Made by a program: the position numbers and the translations under genes. Of a stretch of 64,000 bases of DNA, positions 11,601 to 24,000 are shown one piece after another; position 1 is the stretch's first letter; every line of letters starts with the position of its first letter. Source of the DNA: Panorpa germanica (Eukaryota > Arthropoda > Insecta > Mecoptera > Panorpidae); NCBI GenBank assembly GCA_963678705.1, contig OY783204.1, forward strand, positions 27,600,759 through 27,664,758, in the 5' to 3' direction. The notes beneath the pieces are model-generated. The model saw nothing but the letters and a program-made list of their open reading frames with translations, had not been told where the DNA came from and did not search any database.

Positions 11601-14600
11601 TTAGTCAAATAAATTGCAGGTCAAATCACCTTTAGGGGAGGAAAGGAATGGTTCATTTTGAACTCATTTAAAGCGGTTTAAACTTCGATTAGTTATAAAT
11701 AGATTGATTTATCCGTTGAACGTACGCAGTATAGTTGTGATACTAAAATTATTGGTAGATAATAATAGGTAATTGGTCAATTAATAATAGAGATACGTGA
11801 AATGACTACGTAGAAATATATTAAAGTAGGCTTGGTCTTATGATAAAACGTATCTACTTCTCCAATAGTCGGACGTAGTCTGTTACCAATTTTCTAAATT
11901 TGGCGACCAAAACCATTCATTTTCAGTCCCTGATATCTATTATACAATATAAGTGGGAAGGGGGTAAAATTAATCAAAAGCATTGAAGAAAACTTTAATA
12001 TAGTTTAGTTTATAGAACTATCTATTCATTATCTAGCGGATCAATAGCTTAAATGCGTCGTAGGATGCTTTCTAAGACAACAATGCCATAATGAACTACT
12101 TCTGTAACAATACGTTGTCAACTATTGTATTGAATGTTAAAGCTTCGTGATCGCAACGGGGTAAGATTATTTCTAAGGCGTAGTCTGCTTATATTGTGAC
12201 ATATTAATATTTCAAGTATGTAGACTGCAGGCGTCACGTTTTATGTCTAGAGGCGTTTGCTCTCTGCCTTGTCGACCCAAGATGACCCCAAGTGACCGCT
12301 GCGATGCGTTCCATGCCGTGGACATCTGTCTAGTCGAAAAACTATATTATGGAAGCTTTAAGAATATAGAAGTTTTCGCAGTACAGTTCAAGAAAATGTA
12401 TCTAGTACACCTAGTACAAATATATTCTAGTATATGATAAATTTTTCCAGTTTTCAAGTCATATTTTCTTTTACTCTCATTTTGAGTTTATTTTATTTCT
12501 ATTTAATTTTCATTTCTTAATATAAATTTGATTCTTCATATAAAATGTATAAGTATAGGAACAGTTTCTTTCCATATTTTTCATTAAAATCAATCCACCA
12601 GAAAACTGAGGCAGAACAGTTTCGTTGTACTACTCTTTTAACGAGAGAATGTATAATACCCATGTGCTATACATCACGTAAATGTTGCAGAGGCTTTAAG
12701 TCGAGCTACAAATCAAAATTACATTTCCAAACGTTTCTTTTGTTGCAATACAAATATAGAAATTTATATTTAACAAAGAAATATGGAATTTTTTTCTGAG
12801 AATATATTATATACAGGGAAGGAATGTAAGCGGGAGGTAGCGGTGAATAGGAGATTTGCTGTTTGCTGAAAACAAATGTTAGAATAGCCGTAATTCTGAT
12901 TTACGTCTTGAAATCATAGAACGGTAAAACATTAATTCCACTTCGCCACATGGAAATATTTGTTTTACAATCTGTTACCCAAGAAAAATAAACATTTCCG
13001 TGTTTTTCTTCACGTACGAAGTGTAAGAGGCCTACAAACTTTTTTGATTTAAAGGTTTTTCTAGATATCAACGAATTTGTAAAGAAATCTAATAATTCTG
13101 AAGACGCGTACGATGATATGCGCTTGACTTACGTGTTAGAAAATAAGTTAGAAATCTTAGAAATCAGTAGAACATGGATGGTAGATGAAAAGTGTTCTTA
13201 AAATACCACTTTCTTAATAAAAATCATTTGTAGTTACACATATTTGACTACGTATCGATAACAAATATTAAAATCAATTAAGTAAGTTCCAAAAACTCAT
13301 AATGTTATTGCCCTTTTGCGTGATGGCAAAGCTGACGACTTGTACATGTCTAAACTGTAAAGCAATCGTGTCTATTGGAAGATTAAACTGTAGTGGGATA
13401 AAAATGGTACAAACAATAATATTATGACGAAACAAAATATGTCAAAGGATTTAATGGCGTAGAATTTCTTTTACCAAATTATTTCTTGTACATATTTGCT
13501 ATTCTCACTTACAACACTTACAAAATAATTTCCACAGCTTTTTGCGAATCTAAGTAGTCCAATTTTATCAAATATAGCCCTTTAAAATGAGTGCGAAAGA
13601 GACAACAAATATTCTTCTCAAGTGTGGACTACATCTAAGTTCTCACATGAATTATTACATCTTCAGATGATTTAATAAAATGTAAAATACTCATTTTTTT
13701 CTCATTTTATTTTATTTACATTTTTCAATATACTCTTACATATACACCTAAAGCGTATGTATGTATTTGTGTGTAACAATGTAACATTTATGTATCAAAG
13801 GAAAATATTTACTACATTTTGTGAAATGTTTATTTAAATCAGGCGTAGCACTACGTAGCACAGTGAGTACGAACGTAGGTACGTAGCGTAGAGGACGTAG
13901 AGAACGTCGTTAGTAAATATTTACTTTTATTATGTTAAAAACACAACACATATTTTTATCGAAATGAATTTGTACTCGTATATTTACATGTATATACATT
14001 TAAAAAGGAAGTTGCATGCTTGCATAGTATTTATACAAATAATACGTGGAATAGGAACCGGAAGAAAAGGCGTTCACTGTGAGAAAATTGCAAAAAAACA
14101 AATAATTACAAAATAGAATATATCCAACCACCTGGACAGAATAATCGAAAGCACTGACGTCATTAAGAATGGACACATTTATATTTACACATACAATTAA
14201 AGAAAAATATACGATGCCATCCGAGAAAAATACAGCATGTCATGGTAGTTAATGACCTAGTTATTGTAAAATAATAAAGAAAAAAAATTATTTGTATAAA
14301 ATTTCACACGAAATTAATAAATTTCTCTGGTTTATAATTGAATTATTTTTAAAGCGTTTTAAACGCATATCTACTCTTGCTTAAAAAAATGACTAATTAT
14401 GCAGAAAATAAAGGTGATTACTAAAATAATTAAAAAGACTTGAAAAACACCTGTATAATTATTCAACCTTTGAATTACAAAAATTGAATATTTTTACATA
14501 TTTTAATGAGTTCATAATTTACATAAAATAAATATTACCTCCATGTATACCATGTATTAATTCTTTTTAAACTTTATATTCATTATTTATCATTATCAAA

Positions 14601-14617
14601 ATGTTATAATAATTAAC
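11601..14617. other. Gene-free region
   Basis: No gene was recognised. A run rich in ACGTAG/CGTAG words lies at about 13849-13910. Open frames at 12243-12437 and 12545-12799 have no domain signature. Confidence 0.45.
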
Positions 14618-14728
14618 ATGTCGAGTAAGCTACCCTCTGTCTGCACCCTCACCCCCTGTAATGACTGTGGCTGTGGTTGTTACGCAACCCTTGTGATACC
14701 AGTGCAATTAACTACTGAATTTCACTAA
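14618..14728 (+). CDS. Candidate 36-codon Cys-rich small ORF (weak)
   Basis: An ATG at 14618 opens a 36-codon frame ending TAA at 14726-14728. Its local base composition is clearly more GC-rich than the flanks. The translation has a Cys cluster (CNDCGCGC, residues 14-21) followed by a short hydrophobic segment. I do not recognise a family. It could be a remnant exon or chance. There is no signal peptide, splice or neighbour support, and confidence is low. Confidence 0.12.
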   Translation: MSSKLPSVCTLTPCNDCGCGCYATLVIPVQLTTEFH

Positions 14729-16354
14729 TTGCTGTGATTGCAACGTAGATGCGAGGTTCGATAAATGACTCAATTGTTATTAACCGATTTTGCATTTTAA
14801 CGATAATTTCATTTTTGTTTCTATAATTTTATTATTTTAGTTGTTGACAAGTTGTTTAGGTTTAGCAGTTCACAATTTAGTTTAACACAAAATACAACTT
14901 TATTTCTGGGATCGAACATGGAGACACAGCAGTCAGCTTATAACACTGTAAAATATATATCTATTAAATACTAATACTCACCATGGTCTGAACAAATACA
15001 TTTTGCATTCGCTTGCATTTTCCAATACGATTTAATATTTTATCACTTCTTAGCAAATCATTCTCCTTTTAATGAGCACTAAGATTCCGTTGAAAATAAA
15101 TTGCCTTTATTTCACCAAGCCCGCTAAAAACATCACGGTTTAAATAGCTGACTTTGCGGTTTTTATTTAAATGTAGCAAACCCTTAAAATAAAACAGAAT
15201 ACAATACAGACTATAGGGGTTGGTTGCTTGCTACCCCTAGCGAGAGGTATTTATTTTTTTATTTTGAGTAAAAAAACAAAAAGCATTTCATCAAAATAAA
15301 TAAAAACATTTTTTTATCAAAATGGATCAAGTTTTATCTTCTAAACTGATAAACATCTTCATTGTTTTCCCAATTTTTTCCAGTTTTCTCACATTCCATT
15401 TCATTTGTCCTTTTTTTTCTATATACTTTCATAAAATACAAACACACAGTACTTTGGATGTCCTGTCCCTTTTACAATATCGTTGTTTGCATAACTTTCT
15501 CAATTTTATTTTTGTTTTTTCTTTCTGTTTTTCTCGTTTCGTATTTGTATCTTCTGACTCGAATATATTCGCATTTGAAACCCAGATATACAATTTCCTG
15601 CAGTGCCAGAGATTCACTCTTGCTAATTGAATTATTGCATTTTTCACCTTGGAAATAATACCATTTTTTTCGACTAGCTGGCTAAATAAAATGGACATAG
15701 TTTTGAAGACTCATTTTAAAAAGAATTAATACAAAAGACTTCGCTCTTCAACGTCAAATTATTGAATTTACCTTGAAATTGTAACCTCTGTAAATGCAAG
15801 ATTTTATAGTCGGAGAGAGCTAATTTTTATTCAAGTAATCACACAATTTAAATATAAAATATTTCTCAACAAAAGAACTAACACCGGAAATGAAGTCCCG
15901 ATAATCTCTGCTTTCTGAACGACATTATGCGACAATAACGAGAAGAAAAGAAATTAACGAAAATAGGCGTTAAATCCAAAAAATACGCGAATGTCTCCAT
16001 TTGATAAGAAAATACAATAATAGAATCTACTAACAGGGAAACATTTAAAAAAGAAAAACCTTTCTCCTTTTTAAAATTGCTTCGTTTCGTATATAAATGC
16101 TTCTTCAAGTTTCAAAGCAATAATCGTAAATACTTAGCACGTATTGTTGCCAATTCTCATCCTATATTTCTTCTTACTATGATCATTAAGACTGTATTAC
16201 ACAGCCCAATTTAATTGGAAGAATATTTTAGTATTTTTTAGACGTAAATCCGACTTTAGATTCACAATCAGGAATTCATCGATATAATTTAATTTTTTGT
16301 CGAGTTGATGCTATTGAAAATTATTTTACCTAAAATGAATCGTATTACAAATAA
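14729..16354. other. Gene-free region
   Basis: Pyrimidine-rich DNA at 15320-15700 keeps several frames open on both strands (89-102 codons). Their Phe/Ser/Ile-rich translations are composition artefacts. No gene is supported. Confidence 0.5.
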
Positions 16355-16480
16355 CCTTATCCTAAGCAATTATCATTACCCAAATAAATCCAATAGTTAT
16401 GTCTAGACATTAGTCTGACCCACATTAAACCTTGGTATTTTTATCCACGATTTAATGTTTGTTGAAATCCTTTAAATATT
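16355..16480 (+). repeat. Dispersed repeat family D, copy 1
   Basis: It is similar to 45655-45780. Shared words are CTTATCCTAAGCAA, CAATAGTTAT, CATTAGTCTGA and AAATCCTTTAAA. In the second copy this segment abuts a family-A repeat directly, so D may be the 5' part of a longer family-A element. Confidence 0.6.
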
Positions 16481-17860
16481 ACCTAGTAAATAATAAATTC
16501 TTAAACTAATACCTACTATATTTCCCTTTCAAGTTAGTACAGTTCATCAAAGGTTGTTAATCCCTGGATGTAGATGAACTAATATACAACATAATATGAT
16601 TTGTTACCTTGTAGCTATGGGAACAATATTTCATAAACCAAAAAACAATATAAATATATTATACCTGACGTGCATCCGGCGAATATGGAATAAAATACGC
16701 AACAAATAATAATAAATGCCCGAACAAAAAAATAACACCCCGGTAACATAAACTACAAAAATGACGCTTGAACAATAGCATCTAGGCATCATACAGCAAA
16801 ACAATGAACAGCTGCAGCGGAGAAAAATTCAACATCGGCAGATTTATGCTGTTGTCTGTGGTATTAGTTTAAAGTAGGGGTATTCATGTCACGAATTATA
16901 GTGTTAAGTTGTTACATCAAGCAAATATTTATGTAAAATATCAATAAAACACTTTTTGCATATGACGTAAATGAATAGGCTGTCGATTTCTGACCTCAGT
17001 TAATTGTTGGAAAATATATTTACCTAAACCCATTATGAATTACTTGCAGAGTTTACTAGCTTTTGCAAACGTGAGCTTCTAAAGCTTTTGTGTAAAAAAA
17101 TGAACATCTCATTTGCTTTTGATGAAGCCGCACTATTATAAAATCATTCGTTTACGTTAAAAGACTTAAAAATTACGTCTTTTTAGAATTGCTACCACAT
17201 AAAAGTATTCCATTATCCGATTCATTTACTAGAGCTTTTAAGTAAGCTTTTAAAGCTCAGATTTTATAAATCTTTTGATATTTCTAAACAGAGATACATA
17301 TTTTCATGCCACCAACAAATTGATACACTAAAACCTCCCCTTATTCTTGTATAGAATACTGATAATTTAACCCCAATACTTTGTAAGCTTTAAGCTCTTC
17401 AATAGAAAGCTCTGATTTATTTATTTGCTTTATAAGTATAGTCATTTGTACAACGTTACAGATAACCTTAAACCATAATTTTGGATGCCATGTCCAAAAG
17501 TAATAAATTTAAGGGAGGATACTCGGAGTTTGGTTTCATGTGAAATGGTCATATTCTTTTAATAAGGGGATGATAATTACATGGTATAAATCAACGTAAT
17601 GACCTTAAAAATGACTGTAGATGATAACATGGCATTAGAAAATGTAATAGGTTATGCCACGTATAAATTAAATAGACACTTTTATATAACATTTAATGAT
17701 AATGAAAGAGTAAATAAAATTTTATGTACTTATCTACTATTAAGGGATACGAGTCAAGGGCACGTATGGAAACCTATTAATAGATATTAATCAAGACAAT
17801 TTAAGAAATAGAAGTTGCCTTGAGATAACTAAGAGTGCTAGAAAGGGAAAACTTGTCATG
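16481..17860. other. Gene-free region
   Basis: Nothing is recognisable. A 63-codon frame at 17599-17790 shows no domain. Confidence 0.45.
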
Positions 17861-18467
17861 GTAAGGTCAAAACAATGAAAAAGAAGCATATTTTCGATAA
17901 TGTTTTTTGATGACACAGTTAATATATAATTACTTCTGTAATTACTACATGATAAAATGATATTTGAAGAATACTTTGTGAAACTTTCATAAATAAATGT
18001 TAAGAAATGGGGCATTGACAGACAATCTCAGCAGACGTCACAAAAAAAAGTAATATTGCGGTGCCACTCATAACTCATCACTGGATTTTCTGAAATCGAA
18101 AAACCAAAATGATTTCATTAGTTGATAAGTTTCTGCAGATAACGCTGTCGAGTTTTTCTTTTTATATTAACTTTTCAATTTTTTACAGCACTTAAAAGTC
18201 GAAATACCGATTTTTCATGAAGAAAATCAGAAACTTTGTTATTTTAAAATATGTTAAGTCTGAAAAAACTATGTGTGACGCATTTTAAAGTTTCAAAGTA
18301 ACATGAAAGCAGACCAGAGAGGTGAAGACTTAAAACTCTATATCTTCGACAGTTTTACTGCAATCGACTTCAAATTTTTACACAATAAACTTAATGTGTT
18401 GTACAATAATATAAATAAATTTTAAAAAAAGTTGAAACTTTAACCCCCCTCCCCCCCTTCAATGACT
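17861..18467 (+). repeat. Dispersed repeat family A, copy 2
   Basis: It is collinear with copy 1 from ACACAGTTAATATATAATTA through GCGGTGCCACTCATAACTCA to the tail GTTGTACAATAATATAAATA and a terminal C-run (18440-18459). It has an internal deletion: the right arm of the conserved inverted repeat is missing, and sequence passes from ATATGTTAAGTC directly to TGTGTGACGCATTTTAAAG. It is non-coding. Confidence 0.8.
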
Positions 18468-19104
18468 TCTGTAGAAAACCTTTTACTTTTACTAAAGATC
18501 TTGAGCTAAGATCAAAATATATTCACAGATATCGTACAATAAGTTTCTAAAGAAAGTACATGCTTTTGTAAACCTAAAAATCATCCCTTAAAGTTGTTTG
18601 AATTTTTTTCTGAAGAAAGAAAAATATTATTTTCTAAGAAGTCAAAGTAAACACCCTTACAAGTTCACCCTTAAAGCTGGTGAATACACCTCTTAAGCAA
18701 ATTGATACAAATCATCCCCATGTATTTAATCTATAATTCTTGTATCAATTTTATTCATCAAAGATAAAATAGGTATCTACAGATTTTTTTCATATAAATA
18801 AAGGCTGGCTTTTTATTTTATTTATAGAAACGGGTCATGAAATATTTGAATAAGAAGTTTCCGAATCCCGGATCAGGGAATCTCCCCTCTATTGATTACA
18901 ATTTCATAAAGAGACTTTCTAAAAGCTCTCCGTACTTTTACTACTGTGAATATCCGGCACGTATCGTATCGGAGTACGAAATAATCTTTGATGTATTTAT
19001 TTAAGGTTGTTATTTTATTTAAAGTAAATTATTCAGATGACGTACGATATTTTGATCCGCTTTGGTATAATATTTCCAATAAGATATACATATAAAATGT
19101 TTGA
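18468..19104. other. Gene-free region upstream of a coding relic
   Basis: No gene was seen. Confidence 0.4.
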
Positions 19105-19630
19105 TCAAAAAATATACAGACCGTAGATTTTAATTTCCGTGGTGCTCGTTTGAAATGTACATGCAAAGTTTTAGCCACAGCGGACAAGCAGTTGTTTATT
19201 GAAGGTCAAGAATATACTACGCCTTTAGATTCCTTTGAATCTTCTTGAAGAGAGCCGTGACAATGATAAAGATGGCCAAAGAGTTGAACATTCAAAAGAG
19301 AACCACTCTGGTCACAGTTTGGATGAATGAATTCGGGTACCCGTTCAGATTGTGGGTGTGACATTGCAACACTCGTGCCAGCGATGAACAGTGTTCAGTT
19401 TACCACCATACTTCCTTTCCTTCAGAACGAACACGCTTTAGCGATCTATATTAGTTTGGAATGATTCTCCTGTTTGCTACATACCTAAAGATCCGCCTTC
19501 CATGTACACAAAACTTTGCGAGTTTATGTCTAATATAGACTGGCATCGCAAATCTCTAGGAGTAAAGGAAAAATCAACTAAAATTTTTACTGCACACAGT
19601 GTAGTGTATAACTCGTACTCCGTTTTATAA
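19105..19630 (+). pseudogene. Decayed protein-coding relic, family not recognised
   Basis: Across ~525 bp of GC-richer sequence, protein-like open segments succeed one another in different frames. One runs 19105-19248 (47 codons plus stop; it includes RGARLKCTCKVLATADKQL). A second lies in another frame at about 19242-19359 (MAKELNIQKRTTLVTVWMNE). A third is at 19327-19482, and the last at 19442-19630 (63 codons; it includes YIPKDPPSMYTKLCEF). The compositions look like globular protein and unlike AT-rich noise, but stops and frame changes break the sequence. The relic lies 830 bp from the BEL/Pao left LTR on the opposite strand. It could be a processed pseudogene, a decayed transposon ORF, or exons of a gene I cannot assemble. 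The phasing and the identity are both uncertain. Confidence 0.35.
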
Positions 19631-20458
19631 AAAGTAGATTGTCGATTATTTTTTGCTCTATCTTATGAATTGACCTAATGAATTCCTTAAGCGTATTAGT
19701 TCTTTGCAAATTGTTGTCCTTAACATTTTTTCAAATCGCATCTGCGTGACGACAAATTAACACCTCAGTCATTTTTTAATAAATCTCGAAATAGCACTTA
19801 CTTCAAAAAGAAACGAACAAATGGACCATTCTATACAAGTAACTATTTTAATTTACTACATAGGTGTTTCTTTTTTTTTATGTTTTAGTTCCAAAATTAC
19901 GATCTCCTGTCACACTTCCGGGTTATAGGATCAAGTTTTTAAGAAGTGTTCTTCTTGTTCTTTATCTTTTCGAAAAACTTTTCTAAATGTCTACGTGAGC
20001 TGTCTATTTTATGTTTCTTTCGTGATTTATGATAGAGAACTACTTTAGCAAATATTTTTTGATGCTGTAATTATACCGTATATAGTAATATATGACAGAA
20101 ATAGACTGATATAATATTAATACCACATTTAACCTACTTTCCCAGTACGATAAAAAAACGCTTTCACTAAATTATTAAAAGCTCACTTTACCCACCACTT
20201 TAAACTTTAGTAAATTTCCGTTAAAGCTGTTATTTTAAGTCACGCATTAAACACATCAAACTAATTACCCCAATTAGGGTTTATTTACAAGCTTTTTATA
20301 AACCCTGCAGCTTGAAAGCTCTTATTGTTCATTAAATATTAACAACCTTAAAACTATATGATCATTAAAATAAATTAACACTCTAATTTAAAGGAACTGA
20401 CATATATTGGACACAAGGGGTAGTATCCTTAAGCTTTCGAGGAGCTTTTTATAAACTG
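19631..20458. other. Gene-free region up to the BEL/Pao insertion site
   Basis: Nothing is recognisable. Confidence 0.45.
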
Positions 20459-20463
20459 TTATA
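20459..20463. repeat. BEL/Pao target-site duplication, left
   Basis: TTATA directly precedes the left LTR and is repeated exactly at 27235-27239, after the right LTR. Five base pairs is the usual BEL/Pao duplication length. Confidence 0.9.
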
Positions 20464-20793
20464 TGTACGAAATAAAACCATGCGAGTATTTGTAGATTGA
20501 ATAATTATTCAATTGTTTAATGATAAAATTATTTTACACTTTTTTAATATAAATTTAACCACAAATTCTAATGATATAAAATGGTTGCGAAACATGCTAC
20601 GACAGTGCAAAAGCCAAAACACGAGTGACTCGAATGCCAAACGGCTGTAGCGTGCACAGCAGTCGTCGTTGTGTTGCCCAACACGTCGCTGTGTTGCCCT
20701 GAGTAAGATTTCTACCAGAGACAACAATACAATATTAAACTAGAATGTCAACAGAGACACATTTTATGTTCTGTGCTAATTTTGTACTGAACA
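20464..20793 (-). repeat. 3' LTR of the BEL/Pao element (330 bp)
   Basis: In plus-strand orientation it begins TGTACGAAAT and ends TACTGAACA; in element orientation it is TGTTCAG...TACA, the usual TG/CA termini. By eye it is base-for-base the same as 26905-27234. Inside is a duplicated ~20-bp unit around GTGTTGCCC (about 20663-20699). In element orientation an AT-rich stretch contains TTTTATATCATTAG, a possible promoter element. A 72-codon open frame within each LTR is fortuitous. Confidence 0.95.
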
Positions 20794-21024
20794 TAAATTA
20801 CCAGCCAGCAGAACGTAGCTGATCCCACAACCAACTTAAAATATATATAAAAATACATTAATACATAGAGCTACATAAATTTACAAACTTCTTAAATCTA
20901 TGATAGTCTACATAATTGTATGAGAATAATATAAAATAAAACAAAATAACAATTATTCTAAAGATAACAGAAAACGTAATTAACATTTTAGCATACATTA
21001 TCAATTGCATAATGTACACAACAA
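20794..21024 (-). other. BEL/Pao 3' untranslated tail
   Basis: This is the 231 bp between the Gag-Pol stop codon and the 3' LTR. It is AT-rich. No env-like ORF is present and no canonical polypurine tract lies directly against the LTR. Confidence 0.6.
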
Positions 21025-24000
21025 TCAATTCAGTGGTAATCTACACAATTTTGTGATGGGTCTGTTGTAGATCTTATCACCAATTTTTATTTCCGCCACT
21101 CTCACCTTTCCATCTTTACCAAAAAAGACCTTTGTGATTCTGGCCATTGGCCAATTTAATGGGGGTGAGTTTAGATTCTTTACAATAACTAAATCACCTT
21201 CTTTCAGGTTCTCATTAGCATATTTCCACTTGGGACGGCTCTGAAGCTGTGTGAGATAATCCTTAGACCAAGCTTGCCAAAAGTCTTGTTTTAGTTTTTT
21301 AACAATATTCCAAAACTTAAGACGATTGACTGGTACCTCTGTTAAATTGACTTCAGGGTATTCAATCAGAGCAGTGCCAATTAGAAAATGTGCTGGAGTC
21401 AAATACTTATATTCATTTGGGCTTAGTGGAAGCAGTGGTCTTGAGTTTAGCACACCTTCAATCTGTATGACAACTGAATTTAATTCTTCATAAGTTAAGG
21501 CCAAATTACCCACTACTCTCTTAAGGTGGTGCTTCACACTTTTGACCCCTGCTTCCCATATACCACCAAATTCAGGAGCATAACTGGGTATAAACATAAA
21601 TTTTATATATAGATTATTACAAAAACTTATAACATTATTTCTATGAGACTTATTAGTCTGTAAATTATACAACTCTTTTAATTCATTAGCAGCACCCTTG
21701 AATGTTTTAGCATTGTCACAATAAATTTTAGTAGGCATGCCTCGTCTAGAAATAAAACGATTGAGACATGCCAAGAATGTTTCAGTTCTTAAATCAGAAA
21801 CCACTTCCATGTGTATGGCCTTTGTAGAAAAGCAAACAAACAATGAAATGTAACCTTTTGTAATCAATGGTTTACGTATGCGAGCTATCTTTATGTTAAA
21901 AGGTCCACAAAAATCTACACCTACATGCTGAAATGGTCTTGTAGCTGTAACTCTGTCAGCTGGCAAAGAACCCATCAATTGTTTAGCAGATTCAGCCTTC
22001 AATCGTGAACATATAACACATTTGTATAGTACCTTTTTGACCTCCCGTATGCCATTGATAATCCAGAACTTTTGAGACAAGGAGCTGAGTACTAATCTAG
22101 CACCAGCATGGAGCAAACGTAAGTGCTCATTTTTGATTATGATAGAAGTGATATTGTTGTCCTTTGGCAGTATGACTGGGTGCATTTTATCTTTTGCAAT
22201 GCCTGCATTTTGCAATCTGCCACCAACACGAATTAAACCAGTGCTGTCTATGAAAGGGTGGAGATTACCTATACCGGTCTTGATAATGATACCACCTAAG
22301 AGACATTTTATTTCTTTAAAAAATATTTGCCTTTGAACTGAGCGAATGATAATTAATAAAGAATTATGAAGTTCTTGTGGAGATAAATGTCCACAAATAT
22401 TATTTTTAGAAATAGTAAGATAAGAACAAATTGAACTGTGTACTGCCTTTTTACAATTATTAAAGAATCTATACACATAAGCTAATACACGCTGTAGCTT
22501 ATTGATATTGGAGAATTTTTTAAACAAGTCTAGCATTAACGGTGCTTGTTCGACTTCAATGTTACAAACATTACAGTTTTTATCTTCATCGTCTGATAGA
22601 AGTACTGTATTTAAATCAAAATAATGATCATGTTTAAAATGAGAATTGGATAGATACTGGGGACCGTTCCACCAAAGATTTTGATTTTTTAAGTGTTGTG
22701 GTTCTATACCACGAGAAATTATATCAGCTGGGTTATCAGCTGATTTTACATAGTACCAAGAGAATTTATCTGTGAGCTCTGTTATTTTCTTTACTCTGTT
22801 ATTAACATAGATATTGGTTTTTAATTTGTCCGCTTGAATCCAAGCAAGGACTATTTTGGAATCACAATAAAGGAAAAGTCTATGTTCCAATCTAGTTTTG
22901 AGTAAATTACTAACTCTAACCGCAAGTTGTGCCAACAAAACTGCACTATTTAGCTCTAGTTGGGGTATTGTAAGTACCTTACCTAGTGGAGCCACACGAG
23001 ACTTGGCACAAATTAATTTTGTTTTTACGTTGTCATTTGCTGTAATGGTTCTTAAATATAGGCAGCACCCGTACGCCTTCATAGATGCGTCTGCATAGCC
23101 TATTAATTCTGCAGTGACAAAATTTTCCTCCTTTATAACTCGATCTATTGAAATGCTGTCTGCTATCTTTAGACCATTAAGGAACTTTTCCCACATCTGT
23201 AATTGTTTGTCAGGCAGCGGTGTGTCCCAATCTATTTTCAAAAACCAAAGCTTTTGCATGATTAACTTGGCAACTACAATTATAGGGCCAATCAATCCTA
23301 ACGGGTCAAATAAAGTCCTAATAAAACTAAGTACTTTTCTTTTAGTATTCAAATTGTTACTATTCGTGTTAGGACATTTAAAGGTAAATGTATCTAAAAT
23401 AACATTGTATTTTAGACCTAATGTTTTAATAATGGCTGATTTATTTAAGTCCAATTCATTGATATATTTTTTATCACTAGAGATGTCGTCGAGCACTGGG
23501 GGATGATTGGAAGACCATTTGTGTAATTTAAAATTACCTAATTGTAACAAACCAATTAATTGAGACTTTAATTCAGATAACTCTTCCACGTCATCGCACC
23601 CAACTATGACATCATCAACATACGTATTATGGCACATTGCTCTCGCTGCGAGAGGATATTTATGTTTGTAGCGATGGGCAAGTTCTATGAGACATCGTGT
23701 GGCCAAAAAGGTAGAAGATTTGAGTCCATATGTTACAGTTTTTAATTGCAAACAACTGATGGGCTTACCTGGATCATCTCTCCATAAGATATTTTGTAAG
23801 ACATTGTAAGTGTCATTTGTGAGAATACAGCGGAACATTTTTTCTATGTCACAGACAATTGTGTACACATAAGTTCTAAACAGTAGGAGAATATCGAAGA
23901 GCTCGCCTTGAACCACAGGACCATTCAGCATAACATCGTTGAGAGAAATCTTATTTTTAGAACGCATGCTTCCATCAAAGACCACACGCAATTTAGTAGT

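Noticed and set aside
15322-15698. Three overlapping frames of 89-102 codons
   Set aside because: Strand-skewed pyrimidine-rich DNA. The translations are Phe/Ser/Ile or Lys/Arg runs without domain structure.
20509-20727. 72-codon minus-strand frame, repeated identically at 26950-27168
   Set aside because: It lies inside the LTRs of the BEL/Pao element. It appears twice only because the LTRs are duplicated, and it has no resemblance to a known protein.
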